Of a stretch of DNA of 64,000 bases, positions 49,634 to 63,204 are shown in pieces; the stretch's first letter is position 1, and every line of letters begins with the position of its first letter. The translations under genes were made by a program, and so were the position numbers. The stretch comes from Monosporascus cannonballus (lineage: Eukaryota > Ascomycota > Sordariomycetes > Xylariales), in NCBI GenBank assembly GCA_004154925.1, contig QJNS01000752.1, positions 620,001 to 684,000 of the forward strand. The letters are read 5' to 3'. Under the pieces are notes generated by a model that was not told the origin of the DNA, ran no database searches, and saw nothing but the letters and a program-made list of their open reading frames with translations.

Positions 49634-50003
49634 TCTGACGGCTTGGCGATTTAACCAACCGTTAAACCTTAGTCGTACGGGTTTATGTTGGCAGGAATAT
49701 CGTGGGAAAATAAGCAATACATACAGTAACGTATCACGTCTCGTAATACCAAGGGTACTTCAGGTAACGAATTGTTATTGGAAGCTGAAGTTATTTAAAC
49801 TATGGAAATCATAAGCGTATTATACTTGGTTCTCCCAGCCCTGTCGAACCTGGCTTTCTAGGCTCTACGATAAATCCTGTCGAGCCTGGCTCTATGGGCT
49901 TTACGATCGATCCTGTCGAGCTATTACGTAACTCGATCTCTATGGCTTAATCATTTTTTCGTTACGACCGTTTCTTAAGGCCGCAACCTATTAGATTATA
50001 ATA
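49634..50003 (-). repeat. 3' LTR with a CCTGTCGAG 36-bp repeat tract
   Basis: The LTR runs from TCTGACGGCTTGG to TTAGATTATAATA, 370 bp. In place of the usual repeat it carries two 36-bp units starting CCTGTCGA at 49,840 and 49,876 plus a 10-bp partial at 49,912. Confidence 0.83.
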
Positions 50004-50723
50004 CGATTCTTTATTTCCATAATCTTCGTCCCGAAAATTTCTTTTTTTTGTAAGTTTTTTTTGGTTATTATATCGAGTCGTATTAAAAAACCGATTAACA
50101 GAAATACGAAAGAACGAAATAATTTCCATAAATTTATTACTTTTCGAAGTATGAATATGCCTATTTATTCGTATTATGTTCGTTATAATTTATCTTTTTA
50201 TCGTGCTTTTACGTCGGATTTCTTCCTATATTAGCAATATATGGTACGGAACTAAGGCCTTTACGACGTTAACGGTTTTTTCATTTTTCAGTTTGAGAAG
50301 CTCGTTTTTAATTACCTTAAAGTTAAAACGGAAATTGAAAAAGCTAAAAAAAAAAGCGGAATAAACGGTAAGCCAAGGTTCGCCGGTTACGAAAATAAAA
50401 GAAATTATGGGCCCATCGTATAATACGTATGCTATTTTGCGGGTTTCGGTCCCTAAGGGGGTTAAATAAGTTAGAACGTTAGGAAAAACAGGTCGAATTA
50501 AAGGCCGCCAAGGTTATATCGGCAAAAGCCGCGCTCTTTTTTAATTGGTCCAACCTTAAATCCACCAACTGGTTATTTATTAATTAAGGGATTTTTGGCC
50601 CTGTTCACCTTGGCATTATTGGTAAAAGTTCTTTAATAGGCGTTAGGCGCCTATAAGATTTTTGGCGGCGTCTTAGATGTTTTCGGAATCCGGGTGTTTT
50701 CTTTTTATTTAATTAGGTACTAG

Positions 50724-51083
50724 TGTTATGACCCAACTGCTTGGCACGACCAGAAACGGTCAGAAGGAAGTGGGGACGTTTTAATCACGTAATCGCGAGG
50801 ATCGCGGACAAGTCCAGCGAACCCTAGATTATGAGGATCGCGGGAATCGCTAGCAAATCCAACAAATCTTAAGATTAATAAAACCCACGCCCGAATATAA
50901 TACCTTCATTGTTTCCATAATAAATAATTTTAGCTTATAATATAATATCGTTATATAAAATATTTTTAATATTGCAAATCATAATACGTTATCATATTTA
51001 TTATTTAAATCTTATACTAATTTTATTAATATAAAGCCGTACGATTAAGGTTTAATAATTAATTAAATTATTTAGCCGTTATA
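50724..51083 (+). repeat. 5' LTR with a GGATCGCGG repeat tract
   Basis: It starts TGTTATGACCCAACTGCTTG, an LTR start different from the common CCTAACGGGTTACGG type, and ends TTTAGCCGTTATA. Degenerate repeats around GAGGATCGCGG at 50,798-50,880 replace the common 35-bp unit. Confidence 0.85.
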
Positions 51084-54000
51084 TATTATAACCTTTTATT
51101 TAATATTACGGTTAAATTTTGATCAATATTGCCAATACTGTATTTATCAGCAAATAGCCCGAATAACTTACTTACGAAATCCTTACGCGGATATTAAAAT
51201 AAAATCGGAAAAAGAAATTTCGTTTTCGCAAAAACGTTTTTCGACATTTAGATATCATAAACAAACGCGTTTTTCAGCTTAAAAAAGATAATAATAATCT
51301 TACGACATCCTTTAAAGCCGCCTATAAGAAATTTAAGACAAAGAAAATTCTCGAAATTAGAAGATATTTTTAAGTAAACCAACTTATTTAACTGAATTTT
51401 AACAAAACATTAAAAAACGTTTTAAGCTTTTTAAACCAGAACTTTTTGACGGAACTTTTTTTAAGTTATAATTATTCTTAACTTAATATCGAAAATATCT
51501 CTGGTGTTTTTTTATTCGATTAATTACGTTTATTTTACCAATCAAATTCGTGATTAAATAGTTTACCGGAAATACAATTATTTGGTTCGAACAGGTTATA
51601 AAGAAATATAGTACCTTATTAATTGAAACTTAAAACCTAAACATAAAACGAATTTATAATAATTCTAAAATATTTCAATAAATATAAATAAATATTTTTA
51701 AAATAATAAACGAAAAAATAAAAGTTAAAATATAAATCTAGTAATTACGCCGAAAAGGTTGAATATTTAATTACAGTAATATATTAATTTAATTAGCGTT
51801 TTAATTTAATTAAGTATAAAAAATATTAATAATTAAGTTTTTCAACGCCCTAAAAAGGAAATACAAAAAGAATTTGTTAAATTTAATCAGTTTAATTATT
51901 TGTCGAACTATATCGCAATAGTAATTAAGATCGACGATCGGTAATACGCCTGGCGTATTAAAGGTACGAAAAAATTAAAAATAATAAACCTTGATATATG
52001 GCCAATCCCAGCGTTCTTCGACGCGGTAACACTTCTTATAGCACGGAACCTGGACTTATGGAACTAGGAGTTATTTATAAAAAGAACTGGGGCTAAATTA
52101 AATATTCTAATTACAACAAAATAGGACATAAGGTAGTATAATATAAGGCACCTAAAAACCTCGTTAAGATAATTGGAAACTTATACCTAAGGGATAGTCC
52201 AAAAAAAACCGAAATGGCGGAAATAAATCCATTAACAAAATTCAGCTTAAGTATATACCAGGTCTCTTATAGCAAAGAGTTAAATAAAGAATGCGAAAAA
52301 CCAGAAAGTTAATTTAATAAATATTACGAATATAAAAAAAGAATATTATAAATATAATTACGCGAATATTAGAATTAAACAAAAAAAGATTATTTCGGAA
52401 CGCTTAATTAATACGGCAGAATGTATACTATATATTGTCGACAACTAGAATATCGCGATTACGAAAAATAAAAATAGTATATTTAAGGACGAATTTCTCG
52501 TATATATTATAATGAATTCGATTTTCGAAAGCGTATCCGCAATAATAAAAATGATAAATAATAATATCCAAATTTTCGATTTATAGATTTAAAAAATGAT
52601 TAATAATTGGTCGAAATAAAAAACTAACCCGAAGAAAATAAGGCCCGCAAAAAGACCGTTTTTATTATGATTAATAATATAATTACCAAAAGAGAAAAGG
52701 GTTAATTTAGCATATAATAAAGAAATTATAAGATAATTACTATAGATTTCTATTTTGAATTATTATTTATTATAAATCCATATAAAAAGATTTGTTAAGA
52801 AAAAAATAAATTAATTTATAACAAAGCTTTATAACGATGATTATGAAAACATATAAGAGGACGTAATGGTAAATATAAGAAAATAATTTACCCCATAAGA
52901 AAAAGAATTATAACAGAATTAAAAATAATTAATACAACATAAAAAAATAATACGCCGCCTAAAACGACGAATATAACGGCTTAACGCCTTAAATATATAA
53001 ATATAAACAAACTTTCATAAATTTACACAAACATTTAAAAAACCTACTTATAAAAAAGCGGCAAAATAATGGAATCTAGAAGAATTAAAGGGAATTCCCC
53101 AAAAAGATTCTAAATGCGATAATAAAAGCCGATAATAACCTTATTACTTAAATATACGAATCGGAACGTATTTGTATATTGTAATAATAAATTACGGAAC
53201 TTTAGGCGGCATTTACAATATACCAGATATAGTTCATAAATGTAAATTATTATAGACATATAAGTTAAAGTCTTATATAACGACGAACGCTAAAAGTTAA
53301 GAATTTGTTTAGAAGAACGGGAAAATTATATCCAATATTAATTACCTTGAGACTTTTGTTTAAGAATAATATTACATAATTAATTTCGATATCGTTTTAT
53401 TTGGGAAGTACCATATCATTTTCATATTATTATAGATACGCTAATACGAAATTTTAATTAATGGAAAAATTAGCTAAATAAGGTTTACCCTATATTTTAT
53501 CAATAAACAAGAAAAGAAAAAAAATTAAAATCTTAATATTCGATTAAAAATAGCGACGAATATAAGGATAAAGATACGATAAAACCGTTATTAAAAAAGA
53601 GACAAAATGTAAGAAAAGAATAGGTATTGAAAAAAAGATATAACGTACCGTTATTATTCTTAAAGGAAATTTAAAGCAACTAAACATTAATTTAAAAATA
53701 TAATTCCAAAGGTTTGACAATTTAATTAATATTTTATTTTAATATTACAGATATAAGTAGTTTTTCAAAAGGGAATTTAAAATAAAATTATTAAAATATA
53801 ATGAATAAGTTAAAAAATAATCCTTAAAGAAAGATTTTCGACAAAACTTTGTCTTATTTATAATTTTAACGAAAACGAATTACGTATTTTTAAAAATTAC
53901 CTGGAAAATGGATTATAAAACGAATAGATTCGATTTTCGAAATCACCAATAAATTACCTAATATTTTTCGTATTAAAAAAGGAAAATTGGGAATTATAGT

Positions 54001-55937
54001 TAATTATCGAAAATCGAATAATATTAATAAAGATCGAATATTATTATTCTCAATTACAGAAATGAAAAACCGACGTTCCGGAACTAAATAGTTTATAATA
54101 TTTGTTTTTAAAGATAAATAAAAATTTATTGAAATTAAAAAAAGATACGAATAAAAAAATAAGCTTTACATTAAAATACGGTTTATTTAAGTATTTGATT
54201 ATCTTAATGAGATTTACGAATCTATCAACATTTTTTTAACGAATAATACATTATATACTAAAAGAATATTTCGATATTTTCGTTATTTGCTATTTCGACG
54301 ATATTTTTATTTTTTTACAAATGGAAAAAGCATATGCAGGATACGTTTATAAAGTTTTTTAAGTTTTATAGGAGGCAAAGCTATTCGTTAACGTAAAAAA
54401 AAATTAGTTTTACATGCAGAATGTAAAATATCGGGAATATATTATTACCTCAAAACATATTAAAATAAAGTTTAAAAAGGTCGCTGTAATCATAACGTGG
54501 CAGATGCCAATTACGGTTAAAGAAATATAGGTATTCCTGGGATTCGTTAATTATTATAAAAGGTTTGTTCAAAATTTTAATTAAACAATTATACTTTTAA
54601 TAAATTTTTCAAAGAAAAAGTTTAAATAAATGCCAATTATGGAAAAAGGTATTTCAGGATATTCAAGATACGATTATTAGCGAGCCAGTATTAATTACAT
54701 ACCATTTAAAGCTCCTTATTAAATAAAAACAAATATTTCGGAGTACATATTAAACGTAGTAATCGGATAACGAAATAATTAAGGCAAATTATATCATATT
54801 ACATTTTTTTATATAGGTTAAAAGGAACCGAATTTATTTACGGTATTTTAAATAAGGAATTTATAACTATTATAATAGCCTTTCCAGAATGTAGATATTT
54901 CCTAAAGGGAAATTTGTACCAGGTTAAGGTTTATACGGATTATTAAAATCTTACCCAATTTATTACGATCAAGGAATTTACATGACGATAATTTCGATAC
55001 GCGAAGAATTTAGCGATTTTTGATGTCTTCATTATCTATAAAAAGTTTAAAGAAAAATAAAGTAAACGCCTTAAGTAAACAATTAAATTTTAAAGAAAAA
55101 TTAATTAAAATTAGCTATATAATTTTCCATACCATTATAAAAAGATATTTACGCTTACGACAGATTGCGACAATTTGAGCAGTACCATTCGATATGTACT
55201 AGAAGATTTAGCAATATAATGATAATTTCTTAAAAAACTAAAAAACGGACAAAATACAAATTCTAAAAAAATGCCAGAGAGATTTAATACGAGAAATATG
55301 CTAGTATGAGTTATACGGATATCCAGGGATCCGCAAAACTTTAGAACGGTTTTTATGTATATATTTCTATTTAAAAATAAAGTTAATAATCCAAAACGTC
55401 ATACGACAATATAATATTTGCGCCGGAATAAAAATTTGACGACATAAGCTTTACGGAGAATTATAGTTATTACTAGTTATAAAACGACCATAATATTTAA
55501 TTACATTCGATTTTATTATTAAATTTCTTATGTTAAAAAACATAATTCTAAATATATATTACGATAATATTTTCGTTATCGTTTTCCGATTTACGAAATC
55601 TTCCTATTTTTTAGCATATTACGATAATATAAACGCCGAATAAATGGTATATATTTTTTAAACCTATTTTTAGCATATACGGAGAATTAATAAAATTTAT
55701 TTTAAACCGAGAATCGATATTTGTATTTGAGTTTTAGCAAGGTTTAATAATATAAATTAGCCTAATAATATATTATTTAACGTATTTAAACATTAAATAA
55801 ATACAGAAATAAAACGAAAAAGTTAAATTTTGAAAATGTATTTATCATAGTATATTAATTACGAAGAAAATAAAGAGGTTAAAAACTTACTTGTTATCTG
55901 GTTTACTCATAATACCAGTTATTACGAAAGTATTAAG
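51084..55937 (+). pseudogene. RIP-destroyed gag-pol of the 50,724-57,544 element
   Basis: Gag, zinc knuckle, reverse transcriptase and RNase H remnants appear in that order on the plus strand, then an integrase region to about 55,880. Cys-to-Tyr changes (TGY to TAY) in the zinc knuckle and many TAA/TAG codons show G-to-A and C-to-T damage. This is the most readable polyprotein in the window with 57,550-62,500. Confidence 0.82.
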
Positions 55938-57404
55938 ATAATTATATTATCAATCAAAATTATTTAAATTATGAAAATAATAAATATATTATATTCTGAC
56001 GTAATTTTTATTAATCCTAAGATTCGCTAGATTCGCCAGCGATCCCCGCAATCCAGGATTCGCTGGACTTATCCGCAATCCTTGCGATCCAAGACTTGCT
56101 AAATCCCCCCCAATATTTACGATTTCGTAATTAAAATATCCTTATTTCATTTTAACTGTTTCTGGTCGTACCAAACAGTTAGGTCATAATACGACTTTTC
56201 CGTTTCCAGAATTTTCCTCTCGAAGGTTAACTTATAAATACTTGATTTCGAAATATCTTTTCGCATTCGGAAATACGGTAAATCTTTTTCCAAAGTAAAA
56301 ATTACGCGATGTAATTCGTTATCAACATCTGTTTTATCGCCTAATCCTCGTTAAATAACATCTTCTTCATATTATGAACGGCGTAAATTTAAATATAAAT
56401 TATTTAAAAGGGATATTTTTTATTATTTTTCGTATATCCGTTACTAACAGACCAATTATAACTTTTGTAACCTTAATCTTAATCAATTATAGAAAATTAC
56501 TGCTTAATATAGGAAACTTGAAAAAAGTTAAAGGCCGCTATAAAGGCCGAGGAACTTATTAAAGCTCATACTTATCGTATTTAGAAACAAGAAAAATGTA
56601 GTATAACAAAATAATAAAAGCAGTATTCCGTAATATCGATAATCTTGAAAAATTAGAGAAACTAAAACGTTAAGAAAAACAGGCCGAATTAAAGGCCGGC
56701 TAAGCCGTATCGGCAAAAGTCGTACCTCCTTTCGGCTAATCCAACCTTAAATTTACCCACTGGTCTTTTCTTAGTTAGGGGATTTTTAACCCCTTTAACC
56801 TCGGCATTATTTATAAAAGTTTTGTAACAGGCACTAAGCGTTAATAAGGTTTTTGACAGATTCCCAGGTATTCTCAGAATCTGTATAACTTTTTTATTTC
56901 ATTAAGTACTTGATAAATTCATTTTACTTTCGCATATCGAAAGCTTTTTCCATTTCGTATATTTATTCGTTTTTTCTTTGTATATCGTATAATATAAGAT
57001 ATATTTTAATTATATCTGCTATTAATTCCAACAAAAAAACGTAAAAAATTGAACAAGATTAAATTCTTAATAAATACTCCAATTATTAATTATTTTTTAA
57101 AATTCTTTTTAATAATTTTATATAAACCCATATATTTGTAATCGAACTTTTTATTCGGCCGTGTTATCGTAATAATTTTGGTAACAAAAAAAGTATTTCC
57201 CTTTTGTCGAAAATTAATTTCTTTAATGTCTTTTAGTTATAATACTTGCTTATTTAATTTCGTACGAATTCTAATGTTATGTTTATTTCCTAATATAATT
57301 ATCGCAATTAATTTAACATACAGATTATTTTGATATTAATTGGACTATCGTTACGTGCTTTTTTATAAATTTCTGGAATAAATCCAAAATTCACATTCAC
57401 TAAC
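55938..57404 (-). other. Inverted segment: 3' LTR part plus 3' internal tail
   Basis: 55,938-56,191 is LTR in minus orientation, lacking its last 140 bp. 56,192-57,404 is 3' internal sequence in minus orientation. The LTR part shares the unusual CAACTG(C/T)TTGG start and the GATCCGCGATT-type repeats with the 5' LTR at 50,724, so it belongs to the same element. The missing LTR end lies at 57,405-57,544 in plus orientation. The length agrees with the matching part of the 33-kb element (about 1.4 kb). Confidence 0.8.
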
Positions 57405-57544
57405 ACATTGTTATCCAAAATATTTTTGGTATTACGAAACGTAATATGTTACTAACTTTATTATTCAATTTTCCACCATGTTTCTGCTAACATAAACCCT
57501 TACGACTAAGGTTTAATAGTTGGTTAAACCGCTTAGCCGTCACA
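57405..57544 (+). repeat. Uninverted terminal part of the 3' LTR
   Basis: It starts at GTTATCCAAAATATTTTTGG and ends GCTTAGCCGTCACA. It completes the LTR cut by the inversion breakpoint. Confidence 0.8.
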
Positions 57545-57549
57545 ACAAG

Positions 57550-60500
57550 GTAAGTCCTTTTTATTTCCGCATATCGAGGATTTTTTCCACGTTATATTCC
57601 TATTCCTTTTCCACTTTTGTATCGTTTTGTACAGTATGTATTTTAATTGTATTTATTGTTAATATAACTAAGAAAAAGTAAAGTATTAAATGGAATTTAT
57701 TGTTTAATAACAATTCTAATTAATAATTATTTTCTAAATTTGTTTTGGCGATTTTGTATAATTCGATATATTTGAAATCCAATTTTTTGTTAAGGTATTT
57801 TGTTTAAATGTTTTTAGTAACAAAAAAACAATTTCCCGCTTTTAGAAAATTGGTCCTTTTAACCTTTTTTAGTTATAAGACTTGCGTATGTGATTCCGTA
57901 TAAATTCCAGTTTTCTTCTTATTCTTTAATGTAATTATTTCACTTATTCCGAAGCAAAACTTACTTTAACATTAATTAAACCGTTATTTCGTATTTGTCT
58001 ATAAATATCTGTAATAACACCAAAATCCGCGTTTATAGGTATTATTTTAATATTTTCGTAATAACTGGTATTATAAACTAATTACATAACAGGTATTTTT
58101 TTAACCCTGTTATTTTGTTCGCAATTGATGTAATATTATAAGTAAATTTTTAATGTTTCATTCCTTCGTTTTATTTATTTCCTTATTTCTGATGTAAAAA
58201 CGTTAAATAACTTATCATTTAGACCGATTTATATTAAAAGGCCTTGCCAAAACCTAAATGCAAATATCGATGCTTTATTTAAAATAATTTCCATTATTAA
58301 TGCGCATATGGGAAAAATATATTTGAAAAATTGTATACGATTTGTTCGGTATTTATATCCTTATAATATGGTAGAAAATAGGAAGACTTCGTAAATCGGT
58401 TGACGACTACGAAAATACCGTCATAATATATTCCTATAGTTAGATATTTTAACATAGGAAGTTTGGTAATAAAATCGTATGTACTTAAATATTATGGTGG
58501 GTTTGCGATTAATAATAACCGTAATTTTCAGTATGGTTTATGTTATCAAGTTTTCGTTCTAGCGCAAATATCGTATTACTATATAACCTTTTGTACCGTT
58601 AATTTTATTTTGGGAAAGGAATATATACGTTAAAGCCGTTTTAGGGTTTGGCATATCCCTGAATATCCGTATAACTGATGTTCGTATATGCCTCGTATTA
58701 GATTTTTTTGATATTTTTTTAAAATTTGTATTTTGTCCGTTTTTTGTTATTTTAAAAAACCGTTCTTATATCATTGGATTTTTTAAAATATATTAAAGGG
58801 TACTGCCCGAATTGTCGTAATTTGTTACGGTCGTAAATATCTTTTTGCAATGGTATTAAAAACTATAAAGCTAATTTTAACCAATTTCTTTTCGAAGTTT
58901 GCTGGCTTGCTTAAAATATTATCTCTGCCGTTTTCTAAACCTTTATTATGGATAATAACGAAGTTACAATTCGCCAATTCTTTTATATATCGAAGTTATT
59001 ATTTTGTAAATTCCCTGGTCGTAATATAACGGGTAAAACTTTAATAATTTGTATAAATTTTAACCTAGTATAAGTGTCCCTTTAAAAAATGTTTTAACTT
59101 TCGGAATGCTATAATAATAACCATAAATCCCTTATCTTGAATATCGTAATTAAATTCAGTTCCTTTTAATTGGTTTAATGAAATGTAATAAGGTGTAATT
59201 TGTTTTAAATATTTAGTTATCTGATTATTACGGCTACTATATAATTCGAAATATCGGTTTTTAATTTAACGGGGCGGTTTAATACGTATATAATTAATAC
59301 TGGCTTGCTAGTAACCGTATCCTTAATATCTTAAAACACCTTTTCCGTTCCGGACGTTTATTTAAATGTTTTTTTCGTAAAGTTCGTTAAAAATATGGTT
59401 ATTTTACTAAAATTTCGAATAAACCTCCTGTAGTAATTCACAAATTTAAGAAATAACTGTATCTCCTTTACGGTCGTTACAGGCTGTTATTTTATAACTG
59501 CAGCGACTTTCTTAAGGTCCATCCTAATATATTTTATGGCAATAATATATCCTAGATATATTATTTCCTATATATGGAACTAACTTTTTTTCGAGTTAAC
59601 AAATAACCTCACGTTTTATAAAGCTTAAAGAACTTTATAGACGTATCCTGCATTTATTTCATCTGTTTTTTAATAAAATGAGAATGTCATCGAGATAACA
59701 TACAATAAAAATATCGAGGTATTTTCGTAATAAGTAATTAACTATCTATAAAAAGGTAATTGGTACGTTCGTAAGTCCTATTAATATAACCAAGTATTTA
59801 AATAGTCTATATTTCGTTTTAAAGGTTATTTTTCAGTGGTATTTTTTAAATCTAATAAGGTTATATTTATCTTTAAGAATAAATATTATAAAACATTTTG
59901 TTTCGTAAAGTCGGTCTTTTATTATTGTGATCAGGGATAATGGTATTCGATTTTTAATAGTGATATCGTTTAATTGTGGATAATTAACCATAACTTGCAA
60001 CTCTTCGTTTTTCTTAATTACAAAAAATATAAGATATTCTGCTAGTAATTTCAAAAGTTAAATCTGTTTTTTCATAACCGATTTTTTATATATTTTGTAA
60101 AAATACGTAATTCGTTTTTGTTAAGATTATAAATAAGGTAAACTGTGTTAAAAAACCTTTTTTAAAAATTATTTTAGAATTTTATTAGTTATATTCTAGT
60201 AGTTTCGTTTGGAGTTTTTTATAAAGCTGGTCGTATTTATGGTATTATAATAAGATATTAATTAAATGTTCTAATATTTGGGGCTATTTTTTGAAATCGT
60301 TACTACTTTATTATATTTTCGCTTTAATAATAATAACTATACCTTATATTTTTTCTTAATACTTATTATTTTGTTTCCTATCGTTTTGGGTAATAAAGTG
60401 TCCGTCGTATCCTTATGCTTATATTCGTTACCATTTTCCTTCTAATATTAAAATCTTAATTTTCTTTTTGATCGCTGATAAAATATAAGTTGAACCTTAT

Positions 60501-62630
60501 ATACCTAATATTTCTATTAATTAAGTGTTTGAACTAATATATTCATGGCTTTCCTAAAATTATATCGTAATTTCCAAATAAAACAATATCGAAATTAATT
60601 ATCTGGTATCGTATTTAAATAAAATTCTCGAGGTAATTAATTTCGCATATAATTGTCCCGTTATCGTAAGCGAATTCCTAATTGTCGACATTCGTTGTCA
60701 TATAATGTTCTAACTTCTATCTCTATAATAATCTAAGTTTATTAATTATATCTAGTGCAATATAATTTCCGCTTAAAGTTCCGCAATTTACTATTATTGT
60801 ATATTTATACCTTCCAATTCGTATGTCCAAAGTAATAACGTTATTAACGGCTTTTATCGTCGCATTTAACACTTTTTTTAAAGTTTTTCCTAACTTTTCT
60901 GGATTTCGTTACCTTATGGCTCTTTATAAGTAACCTTTTTTTAATTTCTTTTCGAACTTTTCAAACGTTATTTGTATTTTTATATATAAAGTATTAAATT
61001 GTTATATTTGTTGTTATTGGCGGCATATTGTTTCTTCGAATTATATTAAACGGTTTTAACTTTGCTATAATTGTTTTCCTTGTTAAATAAAATGTTTTTT
61101 ATAGTTTCAACTGTATCCTATTATATATTATATTCATTATCGTTTTCACATTCTCCTATAAATCAACGTGTTTCTTTTTTAGTAACTTCTTTTTCGTAAA
61201 ATATATATAATAAATATGAATTAAGCATAAAAGTTTATAATGATTTTCTGGTAATAAATTTCCATTATATGCTAAATTAATTCTTTTTCCGTTTAATAGT
61301 TATATTATTTCTATCAACAAACATTGTTTTTTTGCAATCATTAATCTTTTCGAGTTAACTTTTTATTTCGGCTAATTATTAAGTTTTTCTGGGGTTATAC
61401 ATCGACAATATCGATATTATTATTTATCGTTTTCATTATTTCCGGTTCGATTTGGAAAATCGAACATTTTTAATATATACGGATAATTTTTCTGTAAATG
61501 TATTATTTTTATTTCTTGTAACCGAGATATTCTCGTTATCGGTAATATATGGCATATATTTTGTCGTATTAATCAAGGGCTCCGAAACAGATTTCTTTTG
61601 TTTAATCCCAATATTCGCTTAATTATCTTTATGATATTTCTTATTATGGTTGCGATATTTATTAAGTTAGCTATCTAGTTTTTCGTATTCCTTTTTAGAT
61701 TTTTCGTTATGGAGGGCCTGGTACGTACTTAGGCCGAATTATATTCATAGAATTACCTTTGTTCTTTTGGCTCTCTCTGGATTATGCTTTAAGTACGGGT
61801 TTTTAATTATCCTAACGGGGTTTTTTAGGTACCTTGTATTACGCTGCCTTATGATTTATTTTATTACAATTAAAATATTTGATGTGATTTTAGGTTTTTT
61901 TATAAGTAACTTTTACTTTTATAGGTTTTTGTTCTGTGCCGCAAAAAGTTTTACCGCGTCGAAAAACGCTGGTATTCACCGTTTATCGTAATTTGTTATT
62001 ATTCTTTTTTTTAATATCTTTAATACGTTAAGTGTATTATCAATCGTCGATCTTAATTACTATATCAATATAATCCGATAAATAATTAGGCCAAATAAGC
62101 TTAAAAAATTCCTTTCCTATTTTTTTAAACTGTCAAAAATTTATTATTAAAATATCATATCTTTAATATATTTTGAGTTTAATAAAATAAATATATTACC
62201 ATAATTAAATGCGGATGCGTTTTCTTATAATTATGTTTTTATTATTTCGAAAATTTTCTTTAATATTTATGTAAAGTATTTGTAATTATTATCAATTCGC
62301 GTTATTTCCGAGTTTCATTTTTTAATTAATAAGGTAACGTATTATTGTATAACTGGTTCGAACCAAATAGCCGTATTTCCAGTATATCGTCCGATTACAA
62401 ATATCATTCGTATAATAGGTGTAATTAATTAAATATAAAAATATCCGAAATATATTCGGCATTATAATAAAAACATTTATAGCTTGGGCGAAATGGAAAA
62501 ACAAAGAAATATCGTTTCCATTACAAAGGTAATTACGTTTAACGTATATGTTGCCTTTAAAAACGTTTTTTATTATTTCGCATTTCCAGCCTTTTAAAAA
62601 GCATAAAGAATACGACATAATTTCAAAACT
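57550..62630 (-). pseudogene. RIP-destroyed gag-pol of the 49,634-62,630 element
   Basis: This minus-strand sequence resumes directly after the inserted element (GTAAGTCC joins ...TACTAG at 50,723). It contains YLDD at about 59,687-59,701 and RNase H near 59,130. The small minus-strand frames at 59,833-60,054 and 62,322-62,618 are remnants of it; the second lies where Gag should be. No intact product. Confidence 0.78.
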
Positions 62631-62639
62631 AACTTCGTT

Positions 62640-62788
62640 AAAGATAAAAAGCAGATTTCGGCAATGTAGGGTAAACGAAACAACCTGACGGCAATTTTTA
62701 GTAACGCGGGAAGATATGTTGGAAAAAAGGATTATCTACTAAGAAAAATATAAATCTTGAGAGCAAGATTCCGGGAAAAGAGAAATCG
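62640..62788 (+). mobile_element. 3' internal tail of another plus-strand Ty3/gypsy element
   Basis: It matches the tails before the LTRs at 166 and 1,098 and ends GGGAAAAGAGAAATCG. Its body is absent, so the element was truncated by, or recombined with, the minus-strand element on the left. Confidence 0.65.
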
Positions 62789-63176
62789 TATTACGACCTA
62801 ACCAGGATAGGTCTGTGGAAACGATCGGGCCAAAACCACAAAATGTTACGTCAGCCCAAATTACGTAATTAACGTTCAGCGGATCGCAACTAAATATTCC
62901 TGAATATCACTAAGTAACCGCTTAGGAAACCTTTACTAAGCAAAAATAAGCAAAAAAAAAGAAATCAATATATAAACACGCTTATTATCAGATTTTAAAT
63001 AGCGTTAAGCTATAATACTTATTAATAGCAATCGTTTGCGATATAATTTCAGCCCATTTGGTATTAAGAGATGTGATACGTTGTCCTATTTATTGCTTAG
63101 AATCCCACGTTACTGCTGCCAATATAAACTCGTACAACTAAGGTTTAATAGTTGGTTAAACAGCCTAGCTGTCAAA
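62789..63176 (+). repeat. Ty3/gypsy LTR, plus orientation
   Basis: This 388-bp LTR runs from TATTACGACCTAACCAGG to CAGCCTAGCTGTCAAA. The common 35-bp repeat tract is replaced by unrelated sequence (TTCAGCGGATCGCAAC and following), giving another LTR variant. Confidence 0.75.
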
Positions 63177-63204
63177 AACAGCTTATTGTTAAATTGTAAC
63201 AACC

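Larger units (their letters stand above)
50724..57544 (+). mobile_element. Plus-strand Ty3/gypsy element with an inverted 3' end
   Basis: The element is 6,821 bp, flanked by ACTAG (50,719-50,723) and ACAAG (57,545-57,549). The 5' LTR is 50,724-51,083. Motifs are KPELFD at 51,433-51,450; a zinc knuckle at 52,103-52,129 whose two first Cys codons read as Tyr (TAT, TAC); YFDD at 54,291-54,302; and RNase H YGILNKEFITIIIAF near 54,838. From about 55,938 to 57,404 the sequence is the element's own 3' internal end and most of its 3' LTR in reverse orientation; the last 140 bp of the LTR are again plus. It is inactive. Confidence 0.88.
49634..62630 (-). mobile_element. Minus-strand Ty3/gypsy element, split by a second element and lacking its 5' LTR
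   Basis: The 3' LTR is 49,634-50,003. The body follows at 50,004-50,723, is interrupted by the plus-strand element 50,724-57,544, and resumes at 57,550. Minus-strand motifs are RNase H at about 59,112-59,160 and an intact YLDD box at about 59,687-59,701. The gag side reaches about 62,500-62,630, where the sequence ends abruptly against the tail of another plus-strand element, so the 5' LTR and about 0.4 kb are missing. Start or end on the right is approximate. Confidence 0.8.

Noticed and set aside
55938..57404. A separate minus-strand element nested in the 50,724-57,544 element
   Set aside because: It lacks its own LTR start and duplication, shares the rare LTR type of the host element, and total length stays normal, so inversion explains it better.
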